Of a stretch of DNA of 64,000 nt, positions 16,971 through 26,382 are shown piece by piece (within the stretch, counting starts at the first letter, position 1; each line of letters begins with the position of its first letter). The notes below the pieces were generated by a model. It had not been told where the DNA came from. It did no database searches and saw only the letters and a program-made list of their open reading frames with translations. The stretch covers positions 48,199 to 112,198 of the forward strand of contig JAZLBD010000001.1 in assembly GCA_045613545.1 (NCBI GenBank), in the 5' to 3' direction. The translations under genes were made by a program, and so were the position numbers. This stretch comes from Scatosoma sp045613545. Its GTDB lineage: Bacteria > Bacillota > Clostridia > Christensenellales > Borkfalkiaceae.

Positions 16971-19876
16971 CATTCTTTACGGATAAGTTCTACAGGTTTT
17001 TCCTTTGCGATCCGCACGATCGGGAACAAGGAAGAAGCTACGCCCGTCAATATGCTCGCCGATAGAATAATCGAGATTTGCCGAATTCCGAAGAGAGCAA
17101 AACTCATTCCAAGGCTCATCACTTCTATGATATACGCGTTGACGAAGGTACAGGCGATCGCCGCAACGATAGAAGCTAGCACCCCGTTAAATAGCGCGAT
17201 GACGAGGCTTTCGACGAGGAACATACAAAAAATATTTTTTCCACTTGCGCCTAGCCCTCTAAGCACGCCGATCGAACGACGCTTGGAGATAATACTCGTC
17301 GAGATGTAGTTAAACAGCATGAACACCGAGAATACGGCTAGCGCTAAGGAAACGTACAAGAATAAGTTGGCGAATTGATCGATAAATTCTTCGTTGAGTT
17401 CAATCGTTTCCAAAACGCTGTTGTTAAACCAGTGAAGGGTAAGTCCACTCTTTTTCGTCATCATTTTTCCAAGTTTACCAGCGCCGAAATAGTTATTAAA
17501 CAAAGGAGACGTGATACGCGAATACACCCCTTGCTCTTTCGTAATTTCCATTCTATCAAACCCGCCTTCGCTGAGAACGAATGGTTTATACGTATTGTCG
17601 TATCTATAATACGACCCGACGTACATATACACGCCGACGATCTTAAAATCTTCGTTTTGACGGGTAGCGCCCACTTCATGGCCGGTAATATTCGCTTTGA
17701 AATTCTCCTCGAACGCAGCGGGGAATCCCTCGTATAATTCCAACGTCATTTCATAGACTTTTTTCAAGGATTCTTTACGTTCTTGGTAGCTATACGAGTC
17801 GTTTTGGAGAACCAACATATGGGAATAATACTCCGTACGCTTTTCCTCCGACGGCAACAAATTCCTTTCGTCTTCAAAAACAAACTCGACTAAATCTCGA
17901 ATTTGAATTAGCATTTCGTTGTCCGCAAGGACGGGTGTTCTACCTTCCGCCTCGTATAAATCGTCGAAAAAAATCGTATTCGTGTTGTCAAATTCGTCTA
18001 CGTTATAAAAACGGAAAGAAGAACGGTTTACCCAACCGCCGACCGTAGTGACGTATTCCATATCCGTATAATTGGCAACGTAAGTAGTTTTAATCTTTCT
18101 TTCCGCGCGCACGTGTTCTACGTATCCGTCTGCCGCAAACAAATTTAAATATCCGCCCGCATACAGATAGGTACTGAAATCTTGCGCGAGCATATGTTCT
18201 TCGCCTCCGCGTTTTTCTTGTAAAATCTTATATCTGGAAGGGATATCTCCACAGTCTAAAATACCACAAATGACAAACTCTCCACCGTTGATATAGTAAT
18301 TCGCAAAAGACAATTTCGCGCCGATCAAATCTTCTATGGATAGAACCGTTTTTCCGCCAAACTGACTCACTTGTTTCACGTTCATCCAATGAAGTATGCT
18401 TTCGGCGAAATAGGAAGAGATTGCAACCTGATTGAACGGATCGGGATTCATTTCCGTCACCATCGGATAGCTTCCGTACAAAATGGTGTAGTCGAACCCT
18501 TTCGGATCTACGACGTCCCCCACGATTTCATCCGGCGAAAACTCGATAATCCCGTTTAAGGTACGGAGGTAATAATCTTTCCCCGTATAACTCATAAACC
18601 CATCCACTTGCGGTTCAGCGAGGGTATAACCCCTATTGAAGTTATTTCTGGCACCGTTGTTATCCACAAGTTCGTCGTCGTTGATATCGTACACTCCACG
18701 GAATTTATACCCCGTTTCTTTATTGATCTTATCAATTTGCGATTGATTGAGTTTTATATTCGCTTTCGTGTAGGCGTCGCTCGAATAGGTCGCGTAAGCA
18801 GATACCGCCGTGTAATCCCCGTCGCGAAGCAACGCCGTCAACGCTCTGTCGTCTTGGAAGGACGCCACCGCGTCGAACAATCCGAACACCGCAAACGCCA
18901 CCACGGAAAGCAAGATCGTCAAAAATAGACGAACGGGTTTTACGAACAACGATTTTAAGCCGAGCCCTGCAACCGAAGAAAATTTCATTTTGCTTTTAAT
19001 GAGGGCGGGCGGAACGTCGGGGTGTACGCTTTGAATGTTTCCCGTCGCTTGTTTTTGCCGAACGGAAATCTTTTCGCTGACTTGAATCTTTTTCTTATTT
19101 TTAATCGCGCGCACGAGGACTTCCGTCTCGGAAGCGGAAAGTTCTCCGCCCAATTTCACGGATACTTCCTCCTCGCCGTCGTACACACTCCCCGTCATTT
19201 CCACGTCGGTAAGCGTGATATCTTCCACGACGTTGCCGTCCACCACTTTGAGGATTCGATCGGCGTATTTTTCCGCAAACTCCATTTCGTGTGAAACGAC
19301 GATGACGAGCTTTTCCTTGGACAACTTTTTCAAAAGCTCCATCACTTGAATCCCCGAAGCGCTATCGAGCGCGCCCGTAGGCTCGTCCGCCATAATAATC
19401 TTCGGATTTTTAATGACGGCACGCGTGACCGAGACTCTTTGGCGTTGTCCCCCCGAAAGTTGGGTGGGTTTCCGATCGTTATACCCGTCGATTTCAACCG
19501 CATGCAACATTTCGTTCAAATGCACTAAGGAAGTTTTTCTTCCCTGCAGCTCGTCCGCGATGCGGATATTTTTCTCTACCGTATATTCGGGTAGCAAGTT
19601 ATATTCTTGGAAAATAAACCCTACGAACGTATTGCGATAACTGTCGTAATCGGCGGGGGTAAATTCGGAAAACTTTTTACCATCGATGATAATTTCCCCT
19701 TCATCTACGCCGTCAAGCCCCCCGATTACGTTGAGCATCGTCGTTTTTCCGCTTCCGCTCTTCCCCGTGATAAACACCATTCCCTTGTCGGGGAATACGA
19801 CGTTCACGCCGTTTAACGCCACCGTTTGCCCGGCTTTCGTCACATAGGTTTTCTTTACGTTGATAAGTTCTAACAT
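16970..19876 (-). CDS. MacB/FtsX-like ABC transporter, ATPase and permease in one chain
   Basis: 968 residues. The LolD/MacB-like ATPase is at about 1-230: Walker A ITGKSGSGKTTM, signature LSGGQRQRVSV, Walker B IIMADEPTGALD. After a linker, the first membrane span lies near 310-330. A very large extracytoplasmic region (about 335-830, rich in Tyr and Asp) follows. Three C-terminal spans with the FtsX fold (LFLYVSLALAVFSVFMLFNYIS, RRSIGVLRGLGASGKNIF) close it. Such transporters act as mechanotransmission pumps in peptide resistance or lipoprotein handling rather than classical import; the substrate is unknown. It is a single gene, separated by a terminator from the envelope operon upstream. 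Confidence 0.88.
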   Translation of the reverse strand: MLELINVKKTYVTKAGQTVALNGVNVVFPDKGMVFITGKSGSGKTTMLNVIGGLDGVDEGEIIIDGKKFSEFTPADYDSYRNTFVGFIFQEYNLLPEYTVEKNIRIADELQGRKTSLVHLNEMLHAVEIDGYNDRKPTQLSGGQRQRVSVTRAVIKNPKIIMADEPTGALDSASGIQVMELLKKLSKEKLVIVVSHEMEFAEKYADRILKVVDGNVVEDITLTDVEMTGSVYDGEEEVSVKLGGELSASETEVLVRAIKNKKKIQVSEKISVRQKQATGNIQSVHPDVPPALIKSKMKFSSVAGLGLKSLFVKPVRLFLTILLSVVAFAVFGLFDAVASFQDDRALTALLRDGDYTAVSAYATYSSDAYTKANIKLNQSQIDKINKETGYKFRGVYDINDDELVDNNGARNNFNRGYTLAEPQVDGFMSYTGKDYYLRTLNGIIEFSPDEIVGDVVDPKGFDYTILYGSYPMVTEMNPDPFNQVAISSYFAESILHWMNVKQVSQFGGKTVLSIEDLIGAKLSFANYYINGGEFVICGILDCGDIPSRYKILQEKRGGEEHMLAQDFSTYLYAGGYLNLFAADGYVEHVRAERKIKTTYVANYTDMEYVTTVGGWVNRSSFRFYNVDEFDNTNTIFFDDLYEAEGRTPVLADNEMLIQIRDLVEFVFEDERNLLPSEEKRTEYYSHMLVLQNDSYSYQERKESLKKVYEMTLELYEGFPAAFEENFKANITGHEVGATRQNEDFKIVGVYMYVGSYYRYDNTYKPFVLSEGGFDRMEITKEQGVYSRITSPLFNNYFGAGKLGKMMTKKSGLTLHWFNNSVLETIELNEEFIDQFANLFLYVSLALAVFSVFMLFNYISTSIISKRRSIGVLRGLGASGKNIFCMFLVESLVIALFNGVLASIVAAIACTFVNAYIIEVMSLGMSFALFGIRQISIILSASILTGVASSLFPIVRIAKEKPVELIRKE

Positions 19877-19969
19877 CTCTTGATCCTTTTCCCTAAAAAT
19901 ACTCGACTTATTATAGCACGCTATACTTTACCTTGTCAAACGTTTTTTTTCCGTTTCCCGTTCTATATC

Positions 19970-20017
19970 AAAAAAAAGAGGTATGTTTATCCGCAAGGAA
20001 ACACACCTCTTTTTTTG
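19970..20017. terminator. Terminator of the envelope operon
   Basis: 12-bp stem (AGAGGTATGTTT at 19977-19988, AAACACACCTCT at 19999-20010, one mismatch) flanked by A/T runs on both sides. It lies between the small membrane protein and the ABC transporter. Confidence 0.85.
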
Positions 20018-20031
20018 CTGAATAAGACTTG

Positions 20032-20292
20032 TTATTCAACCTCTTTCTCTTCCGCCACGGCAACTTCTTCTACCGTTTCTTCTACGGGCGAAGATTCCTC
20101 GTCTAAAATGACCAAGTCCTCTTCCACTTCTTTGTTGGCATTTTCGTCGATGTGCAAAGTCTTTTGCACCCCTTTTTTGAGCTTACGCCAAAGAATGATG
20201 AACGTAGCGCCACACGCCACGGCGATAGCCGTGATAGACGAGAGCAACACGGTGGTTGCAGCAGGATCAATATACAATAAATTGGTAAACAT
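20032..20292 (-). CDS. Small single-span membrane protein at the end of the envelope operon
   Basis: 86 residues: a short N-terminus with an IDPAAT motif, one membrane span (about 13-36), a basic WRKLKKG stop-transfer, then a strongly acidic tail. No catalytic motif. From memory, short proteins with a similar DPA/DPG-T start occur in surface-polymer clusters of Lachnospiraceae-type bacteria, often beside phosphoglycerol transferases, which fits this place. It is 20 bases downstream of the YidC fusion gene, in the same transcript. A role as a small subunit or scaffold is inference. Confidence 0.75.
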   Translation of the reverse strand: MFTNLLYIDPAATTVLLSSITAIAVACGATFIILWRKLKKGVQKTLHIDENANKEVEEDLVILDEESSPVEETVEEVAVAEEKEVE

Positions 20293-20312
20293 AATTTATT
20301 TCCTCCAAATAA

Positions 20313-22415
20313 TTATTTTTTCTTTTGTTTAAGCGACTGTAAAATATACTCCGCGCCCTTTTCCGCCGCATTGCCGGGGTTGAAGATCATGGCGCTTTGT
20401 TTTTCCGTGATAATTTGCTTGTATTCTTCCGACTTTTCTTCCAGCTCTTTGAGGGTCGTTGCAAGGTTTGCGATTTCCTCTTTGTCGATGGCTACGCCGA
20501 TCTCCGAACGCAAAGAAATTTCCACGGGCAACGTACTGATTTTCGTGTAGTTGGGGTTGGGGCATTTCATAAGGGTGTTGACGAACACCGCGGGGCGCTT
20601 GGTCGCAAAGCAGAACTCGGTAGCCACCCCCGACCAGTCGGTGATTAAAACGTCCGACGAATAAATGGATTTATTCGTTGCGAAATTGAGTTCAAAGCGA
20701 AGCTTGTCCTCGTCGTAACCTTGGTAGCGATCGACAATTTGTTGCATCGCCGCGCCGTAGCGTTTCACATATTCGGGATGCGGGCGAACGATGATTTTAT
20801 AATCGGTGGGCATAAGCGCCGAGATTAAATCGTCCACGCAAGAATCGAGTAAATTATCCTCTTGCCAAGAGGGAGCAATCAGTACCTCTTTGGGATCGGT
20901 CGGCTTTTTATCCTTATTTGCCTTTTCGCCGTCAACGACGAGGGAATCCGCCAAAGGATACCCGAATTCTACGAGGGTCTTTTTCTTAAGTTTGTAAACT
21001 TTCTCGATTTCTCGAAGTTCGCCTACCGTGTGCGGACCGGTGCAGAAAATCGTGTCGAACGCGTCGAACGCGCCCTCTCTAAATCCCATATGCGCACTCA
21101 TCATATCGTGCGGGATATAGATATACTCCGTGTCCTTTTTCATCATCGAACGCTTCAAATAATATTTGTCGAGGTCGGGCGTGGTCATTATAAAAATGTC
21201 CGTTTCCACCATCATCATCAAAATCGGCGTTTTCTTCAAAGAGATATAATAGGGTTTAATCTTCGGTTGCTCCTTTGCAATCTCGAAAATGACGTCGTCG
21301 GGATCGTTCGTCACGTAGTGAATGGATAAGTTCGAACGTTTCAAAAGTTGTTCGATGAGCGCTTTGTAATATTTATAAAATCCGCTCTTTTCCGAATAGA
21401 TCACGACGTGTTTATTGACGATGTTTTTGAACCGTTTATAGTCCTCTTTTTCCCGTTGTTTATTCGCTTTATATTGCTCGCTGTTTTTATCCTCTTTGCC
21501 GAACTCTTTCATGTCGGCAAGCGCTTTTCGGCTCGCTTCGAGCGCCTCGTAATCCACGTATTTTTTCGGATTGATCGCCATGTTCAAAAGGTACATTTGC
21601 GCCACCGAGAAAAGGTTGCTCGCAATCCAATAAAGGGCGATCCCCGCAGGCACGAACAAGCCAAGATAGAGAGACAGCGCCACGGAAAGGGTCATAATCC
21701 CGTATTTGTTGAGTTTGCCTTGTTCCGATTGAATGACGTTGGAAAGGTTTTGCGTAAAGCACATTACCCAAGACGAAAGCCCTGCAAGAATGGGAACGAT
21801 AACGTATATCCCCCAAGCGAGGCTCGGCACTTCACTCAAATTAAGTCCGAGGAAGTTGAGTTTGAATCCGTCCACCCTTTCGATAAGCGCCGTGAGAGAT
21901 TCTATTTCCATACCTGTCGCAGATGCAAGCTCGGGCGTTGCGGTAAGCGTGCCGTTTTGCATCGCTTCGACGATGGCAAGTTGGAAAGAAGAATCGCTCG
22001 TATTCGCACCGATCGCTTCCGCCAGTTTCAAAATAGCCGTCTCGTCGCACCCGAACAAATAGGTAAGAGGGTGGTAGATAATAAACACCACGCCAAGCAA
22101 TAAAACGATTTGGAGCACGAGCGGAATGAGGGTTAAAATCGGATGATAATGCTCCCGTTTGAACAGTTTCATTTGCTCGTCGGCGATCATATCCGCGTTC
22201 CCTTGATATTTCACCTTCAAGTTATTGATTTCCGGTTGCAATTTGACCATTTGAATGGAATTTTTCTGTATCCACACCGACACGGGAAGAAGCACGATCT
22301 TCGTCGCCAGCGTGAACAAAATAATGGCGAGCCCATAGTTCTCCACGAGCATCCAGCACCATTTCATCAAATACCCAAGCGGTATGCAAATGTAATAAAC
22401 GATTGTGTCCATCAT
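20313..22415 (-). CDS. YidC/Oxa1 insertase fused to CDP-glycerol glycerophosphotransferase
   Basis: 700 residues in one unbroken frame. Residues 1 to about 290 are a Gram-positive-type YidC: LKVKYQGNADMIADEQMKLF resembles the cytoplasmic loop of SpoIIIJ/YidC, and five spans are seen. The usual intramembrane Arg is replaced by Lys (TLATKIVLLP), and an insertion of about 70 residues sits between spans 2 and 3. A Lys/Glu-rich linker (about 290-335) leads to a TagB/TagF-type domain (about 336-695) with YIPHDMMSAHMG, IIVRPHPEY and LITDWSGVATEF. TagF-type enzymes transfer glycerol phosphate from CDP-glycerol. A membrane-anchored polymerase or primase for a glycerol-phosphate polymer is inferred; whether the YidC half still inserts proteins is unknown. 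Confidence 0.9.
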   Translation of the reverse strand: MMDTIVYYICIPLGYLMKWCWMLVENYGLAIILFTLATKIVLLPVSVWIQKNSIQMVKLQPEINNLKVKYQGNADMIADEQMKLFKREHYHPILTLIPLVLQIVLLLGVVFIIYHPLTYLFGCDETAILKLAEAIGANTSDSSFQLAIVEAMQNGTLTATPELASATGMEIESLTALIERVDGFKLNFLGLNLSEVPSLAWGIYVIVPILAGLSSWVMCFTQNLSNVIQSEQGKLNKYGIMTLSVALSLYLGLFVPAGIALYWIASNLFSVAQMYLLNMAINPKKYVDYEALEASRKALADMKEFGKEDKNSEQYKANKQREKEDYKRFKNIVNKHVVIYSEKSGFYKYYKALIEQLLKRSNLSIHYVTNDPDDVIFEIAKEQPKIKPYYISLKKTPILMMMVETDIFIMTTPDLDKYYLKRSMMKKDTEYIYIPHDMMSAHMGFREGAFDAFDTIFCTGPHTVGELREIEKVYKLKKKTLVEFGYPLADSLVVDGEKANKDKKPTDPKEVLIAPSWQEDNLLDSCVDDLISALMPTDYKIIVRPHPEYVKRYGAAMQQIVDRYQGYDEDKLRFELNFATNKSIYSSDVLITDWSGVATEFCFATKRPAVFVNTLMKCPNPNYTKISTLPVEISLRSEIGVAIDKEEIANLATTLKELEEKSEEYKQIITEKQSAMIFNPGNAAEKGAEYILQSLKQKKK

Positions 22416-22447
22416 AACAATCTACGTCCTTTATAAAAATTTTTTCG

Positions 22448-24268
22448 TTAGTTAGCAAATAAGGGGTGGTTAAAGTATTCTCTTTTTACCACCGACCAAT
22501 GATCGAAATCTCTCGCAGAGCCGATAATTTCGTAGGTGATCGAAGTGTATGCGCTCATATTGAGCTTTCTACAGTTCCAAATAAACTTGCGCTTAAATGC
22601 ATCCCAAAGCGAGGGATCCATTCGTTCGATCGTAAACACCGAAGGCGCAAAAGCGGTCGTATCGTAAGAAATCCCCTCCGATTCGAAAATCGTAGGCCAT
22701 AAATTTTCGTGGGAAACGGGCGCGGAGGAAAATTTAAGTTCTCCGCTATCCACCCCGCTCGGCTTGACGAACATGGAAGTGAGCATACTTCTATCGAATT
22801 CCGAGAAAATATTCTTCACTTTTCCGTGATCGCCTAAAATCACGATCGTCGCGTTCTTGTAAGCTTCGGGCGATTGTCGTTTCATTCCCTCCAAATAGGA
22901 GGCGATAAGCTCCATACTGTTTCTCGCCGAAAGGACGAAATTATTCTTTTCTTTCTTGCTTTTTTTGAAGTTTTTATCGAGTCCTGCCGCGTGGCAACCG
23001 TTCAAATGAATGAAGGAAAAGTTCTTTTCCCCCTGCATAGAAAACTCGTTTACCTTTTCTTGGAATTGGCGATACACTTTATCCGTATCGTAATTATATT
23101 CCACGTAGTCGCCTAAATCGTTACTATGGTATCTTGCATACGAATTGCAAACGTTCGCGTCAACGTTCCCCGAAATCCCTTTCAGGGCGTAGGGAAGAGT
23201 GCGATACAGTGACATCAACGTAAGATTCCTCGAAAGTCCCCAAGGCTTGCGATAGGACACCCAAAGGGAATCGCGCTCAGCCTCGATAGAATTTTCGATA
23301 TAATCGGGCAATTCCCGCCCGTCGCGGTAGTCGTAGTAATACTCGGCGAAGAGGTTGATTTTATACCCCTCCTCGTGCAATCTTTCGATCGTTTGATTGT
23401 CGTTATACACCTTAGCAAGCCACTCATCGCCGTCGCCGTTGTCGTATTCCGTGTTTGTGAGGAAATATGCGACGGACGGGAAGGTGTTGCCATAGAGGGA
23501 AATCGCGTCTTCGTAATAGGTAAATCCTTCGAATTTCGCAAACGTTTCGGGATATTTTTGCATCGCGGGCTCGGTATAGAATTTCCCATCCATTTTATCC
23601 ACGCAAAAAACGATGACGTTTTTATCTTCCGCAAAGCTCGTTAAATTTTTATTCGTCAAAAACCGCGGATTGCCAAGTTCGTCGCCCTCAAATTTCCGAT
23701 CGATCGGCGATGCGAACACCCCATCCGTCGTCATGGCGAGCACGCCGAAACTCAACGCTTGCGGAACGGCGAGCGTGAACGTTAAAATGAGCGCGATCGT
23801 CTTGGTTAAATCGTGTTTTTTGAAGTATTTATACAGAAAGACGACGCCCCCTAAGACGATTACCCAAACCGCCGTATTCCAAACGTACGTCCACGCGGAA
23901 AATCCGTCTGCCGTATCGCCGTTGAGCGTTTCCAAACCGCCGTTTAAGTAGTTGGATTGTACGAACGTCATTAAGAAACTGCCAAGCAATATCGGATAGA
24001 GGATCTCATACACGCACCTTGGCAAGAAGAACAACAGGCAAAAGGTCAACGCGACGAATATCAACGCCGAATAAAACTGATAGGGTAAAAACGCGCCTGC
24101 CGAAAAGTAAAACTCTTTTACGTTGCTAGCAAAAATCTCGAACGGTGCGACGAAAAACACCATGAACGGAAAAAAGAGCGAAAGAGCCGCGCTCGGTAAA
24201 ATTCGCTTTTTTCTTTCTTCGCTAAAAAATTTCTTTTTCGTCTTTTGTTGTATCTTTTTTTCTTTCAT
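22448..24268 (-). CDS. LTA-synthase-like membrane phosphotransferase (sulfatase fold), paralogue 2
   Basis: 606 residues. About five N-terminal spans (25-190) carry a large extracellular alkaline-phosphatase/sulfatase-like domain. Metal and nucleophile motifs: VIVFCVDKMDGK near 217, a candidate Thr nucleophile in LYGNTFPSVAYFLT near 262, and VILGDHGKVKN near 460. The architecture is that of LtaS and related phosphoglycerol or phosphoethanolamine transferases, but the LtaS GKTSD nucleophile motif is not present, so the donor is uncertain. It is 36 bases downstream of a paralogue and 32 bases upstream of the YidC fusion. Confidence 0.85.
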   Translation of the reverse strand: MKEKKIQQKTKKKFFSEERKKRILPSAALSLFFPFMVFFVAPFEIFASNVKEFYFSAGAFLPYQFYSALIFVALTFCLLFFLPRCVYEILYPILLGSFLMTFVQSNYLNGGLETLNGDTADGFSAWTYVWNTAVWVIVLGGVVFLYKYFKKHDLTKTIALILTFTLAVPQALSFGVLAMTTDGVFASPIDRKFEGDELGNPRFLTNKNLTSFAEDKNVIVFCVDKMDGKFYTEPAMQKYPETFAKFEGFTYYEDAISLYGNTFPSVAYFLTNTEYDNGDGDEWLAKVYNDNQTIERLHEEGYKINLFAEYYYDYRDGRELPDYIENSIEAERDSLWVSYRKPWGLSRNLTLMSLYRTLPYALKGISGNVDANVCNSYARYHSNDLGDYVEYNYDTDKVYRQFQEKVNEFSMQGEKNFSFIHLNGCHAAGLDKNFKKSKKEKNNFVLSARNSMELIASYLEGMKRQSPEAYKNATIVILGDHGKVKNIFSEFDRSMLTSMFVKPSGVDSGELKFSSAPVSHENLWPTIFESEGISYDTTAFAPSVFTIERMDPSLWDAFKRKFIWNCRKLNMSAYTSITYEIIGSARDFDHWSVVKREYFNHPLFAN

Positions 24269-24304
24269 TGGCGTTCCCTCTCATTCTCGCGAAAAATCCA
24301 TTCT

Positions 24305-26134
24305 TTATTCGGCAAGCCCTTGCGCGAACAAGGCGTGATTGATTTTTACGCGACCGACCTCCCTCCAGTTTTTCCACACTCTCGCTTCGCCCACGATCTC
24401 GTAGGTGATCGAATAGTACGACGCGATGTTCGGCGTTCTCATATTCCAAATAAACCGACGAGGAGGACAAGGAAAACCTTTTTCGTAAGCCTCTTGCACG
24501 GCGAAAATCGACTGCGCCCAAGCCTCGTTTTCATACGCGATTCCCTCGCTCTCAAAAATCGTCGCCCACAAATTGTCGTGGGAAACGGGCGCTTTGGATT
24601 TTTTAAGTGGCGTTCCGCTCTCCCCGCTACGCTTTACGAACAAGGAAGTAAGCATACTGTCCTTGATCTCTTTCGAATGGTTTTTGATTTTTCCGTGATC
24701 GCCTAAAATAATAATGGTAGCGTCCTTATAAAGCTCGGGAGAAATCGCTTTCATACTTTCCAAGTACGAGGCGATAATTTCCATACTGTTTCTCGCCGAA
24801 AGGACATAGTCCTTTTTGTGTTTTTTGCTCGTTTCGAAATTCTCGTCGAGCCCTGCCGTGTGGCAACCTGCCATATGAATGAACGTGAAATTTTTCTCGC
24901 CCGTGGTGGAAAATTCGTTTTGTTTTGCCTTGATTTGTTTATAAATTCCTTTCGTGTCCGCTTTGAATTCGCTATACCCTTGCAAGTCGTCGCTCACGTA
25001 TTGGGCGTAGGCGTTGCAAGTTGCCGAATCAATATTGCCTGCTAAATTTTTCAAAGCGAAAGGCAAGGTTCGATAGAGCGCCATCTGCATCATGGAACGG
25101 TTAAACTTTTGAGGATTTTTAATCACGAGTTTCAAGGACTCCCTACTCGTTTCCACGGCGTTGTCGATATAGTCTGGCATTTGCCGAGCGTCGTAATAAT
25201 CGTAGTAGTATTCCGCGAACAGATTGATATCGTATCCGTTTTCGTGAAGAACGGACAAGGTCGAGTTTTGGTTGTAAACTTTATCGAACCAGTCCTTGTG
25301 GTTTTTGTTGTCGTATTCAATTTGCGACAGCATATACCCAATGGCGGGGAAGGTGTTCCCATAGAGAGAGGTTGCGTCCTCGTAGTAGGTAAACCCGTCG
25401 AATTTATCGAACGTTTCCGGATACGTTTGCATAGCCGGTTCGGTGTAGAGTTTTCCGTCCATTCGATCGACGCAAAACACAATCACGTTGCGCGAAGAGC
25501 CAACCGTCGTCAAATTTTTGTTGGTGATAAAGCGAGGCTCGCCGAAATCGTCGCCGTCGAATTTCCGATCGATCGCCGAGCCGAACGCGTCTTCCGTCGT
25601 CATCGCAAGCACTGAAAAATTGATCGCTTGTGGCATCGACAAGGTAATGGTTAAGATGAGGGCGATCGTTTTGGTTAGCTCTTTCTTTTTGAAAACTTGA
25701 AAGAGAAAAACGAACAAGGCGATTCCGATCACCCAAACCGCCGTATTCCAAACGTACGTTCCCGCCGAGAAATCTTTCATATCGTCCCCACCCAGCGAAT
25801 CGAGTCCGATATTCAGATAATTCGATTGCAAGAAGAACATAAAAAATACCCCTAAAAAGAAGGGATATACGAAATGGTAAACTTTCTCCGGAATTAAGAA
25901 AAGCAAAAGAAACGAGAGCGCGGAAAAGATAAAGGCTATTCCCAATGTGAAAAACACGAAATCGGTAGCGGAAAAATAAAACTCCCCGATATTATTACAG
26001 AAAATTTCAAAAGGAGCAACGACGAACAACATAACGTTCAAAAATACAACGAGAAGAACGCTCGGAAAAATACGGGAGCGTCGCTCCGCATTGAAGTACG
26101 TTTTTTTGGTTGCTTGCTCTTTCTTGTTCGTCAT
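24305..26134 (-). CDS. LTA-synthase-like membrane phosphotransferase (sulfatase fold), paralogue 1
   Basis: 609 residues, collinear with the next gene: five N-terminal spans, VIVFCVDRMDGK, SLYGNTFPAIGYMLS and IILGDHGKIKN, plus a shared C-terminal stretch ending near TYEIVGEARVW. The two are a tandem duplication that has diverged considerably. It is the first gene of the operon, with a SigA-type promoter whose -10 lies in a perfect palindrome (26167-26184). Together with the YidC-transferase fusion it suggests one enzyme primes or extends and another modifies a glycerol-phosphate surface polymer (inference). Confidence 0.85.
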   Translation of the reverse strand: MTNKKEQATKKTYFNAERRSRIFPSVLLVVFLNVMLFVVAPFEIFCNNIGEFYFSATDFVFFTLGIAFIFSALSFLLLFLIPEKVYHFVYPFFLGVFFMFFLQSNYLNIGLDSLGGDDMKDFSAGTYVWNTAVWVIGIALFVFLFQVFKKKELTKTIALILTITLSMPQAINFSVLAMTTEDAFGSAIDRKFDGDDFGEPRFITNKNLTTVGSSRNVIVFCVDRMDGKLYTEPAMQTYPETFDKFDGFTYYEDATSLYGNTFPAIGYMLSQIEYDNKNHKDWFDKVYNQNSTLSVLHENGYDINLFAEYYYDYYDARQMPDYIDNAVETSRESLKLVIKNPQKFNRSMMQMALYRTLPFALKNLAGNIDSATCNAYAQYVSDDLQGYSEFKADTKGIYKQIKAKQNEFSTTGEKNFTFIHMAGCHTAGLDENFETSKKHKKDYVLSARNSMEIIASYLESMKAISPELYKDATIIILGDHGKIKNHSKEIKDSMLTSLFVKRSGESGTPLKKSKAPVSHDNLWATIFESEGIAYENEAWAQSIFAVQEAYEKGFPCPPRRFIWNMRTPNIASYYSITYEIVGEARVWKNWREVGRVKINHALFAQGLAE

Positions 26135-26166
26135 ACTACTCTCCTCAAACGCCTATACTTTCGCAT

Positions 26167-26208
26167 TATAATGTAAACATTATACCACCCGTCGCAAGTT
26201 CTTGTCAA
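26167..26208 (-). promoter_or_regulatory. Promoter of the envelope operon with palindromic operator candidate
   Basis: TTGACA (26208-26203), 18-base spacer, TATAAT (26184-26179). The -10 and start region form the perfect inverted repeat TATAATGT-AA-ACATTATA (26167-26184), a likely repressor site; no repressor gene is adjacent. Confidence 0.7.
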
Positions 26209-26306
26209 GCGGACGGACTACGCAATGAAAGGATTTTTTGTAATTCTACACACTAAATTTTCCCTTTCTTGGGCGCAAAAAACAAGACAAATCGTCGCAT
26301 TTTACG

Positions 26307-26352
26307 TAAAAAAGAGGGGTAAGGCTACGTTCGACGCATACCTGCCCCCTCT
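26307..26352 (-). terminator. Terminator after the Fe-alcohol dehydrogenase
   Basis: AGAGGGG/CCCCTCT stem with a long loop (26313-26352), then six T on the minus strand. Confidence 0.65.
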
Positions 26353-26382
26353 CTATCCTATTTTTTTCCTTTTTTCGCTCAC

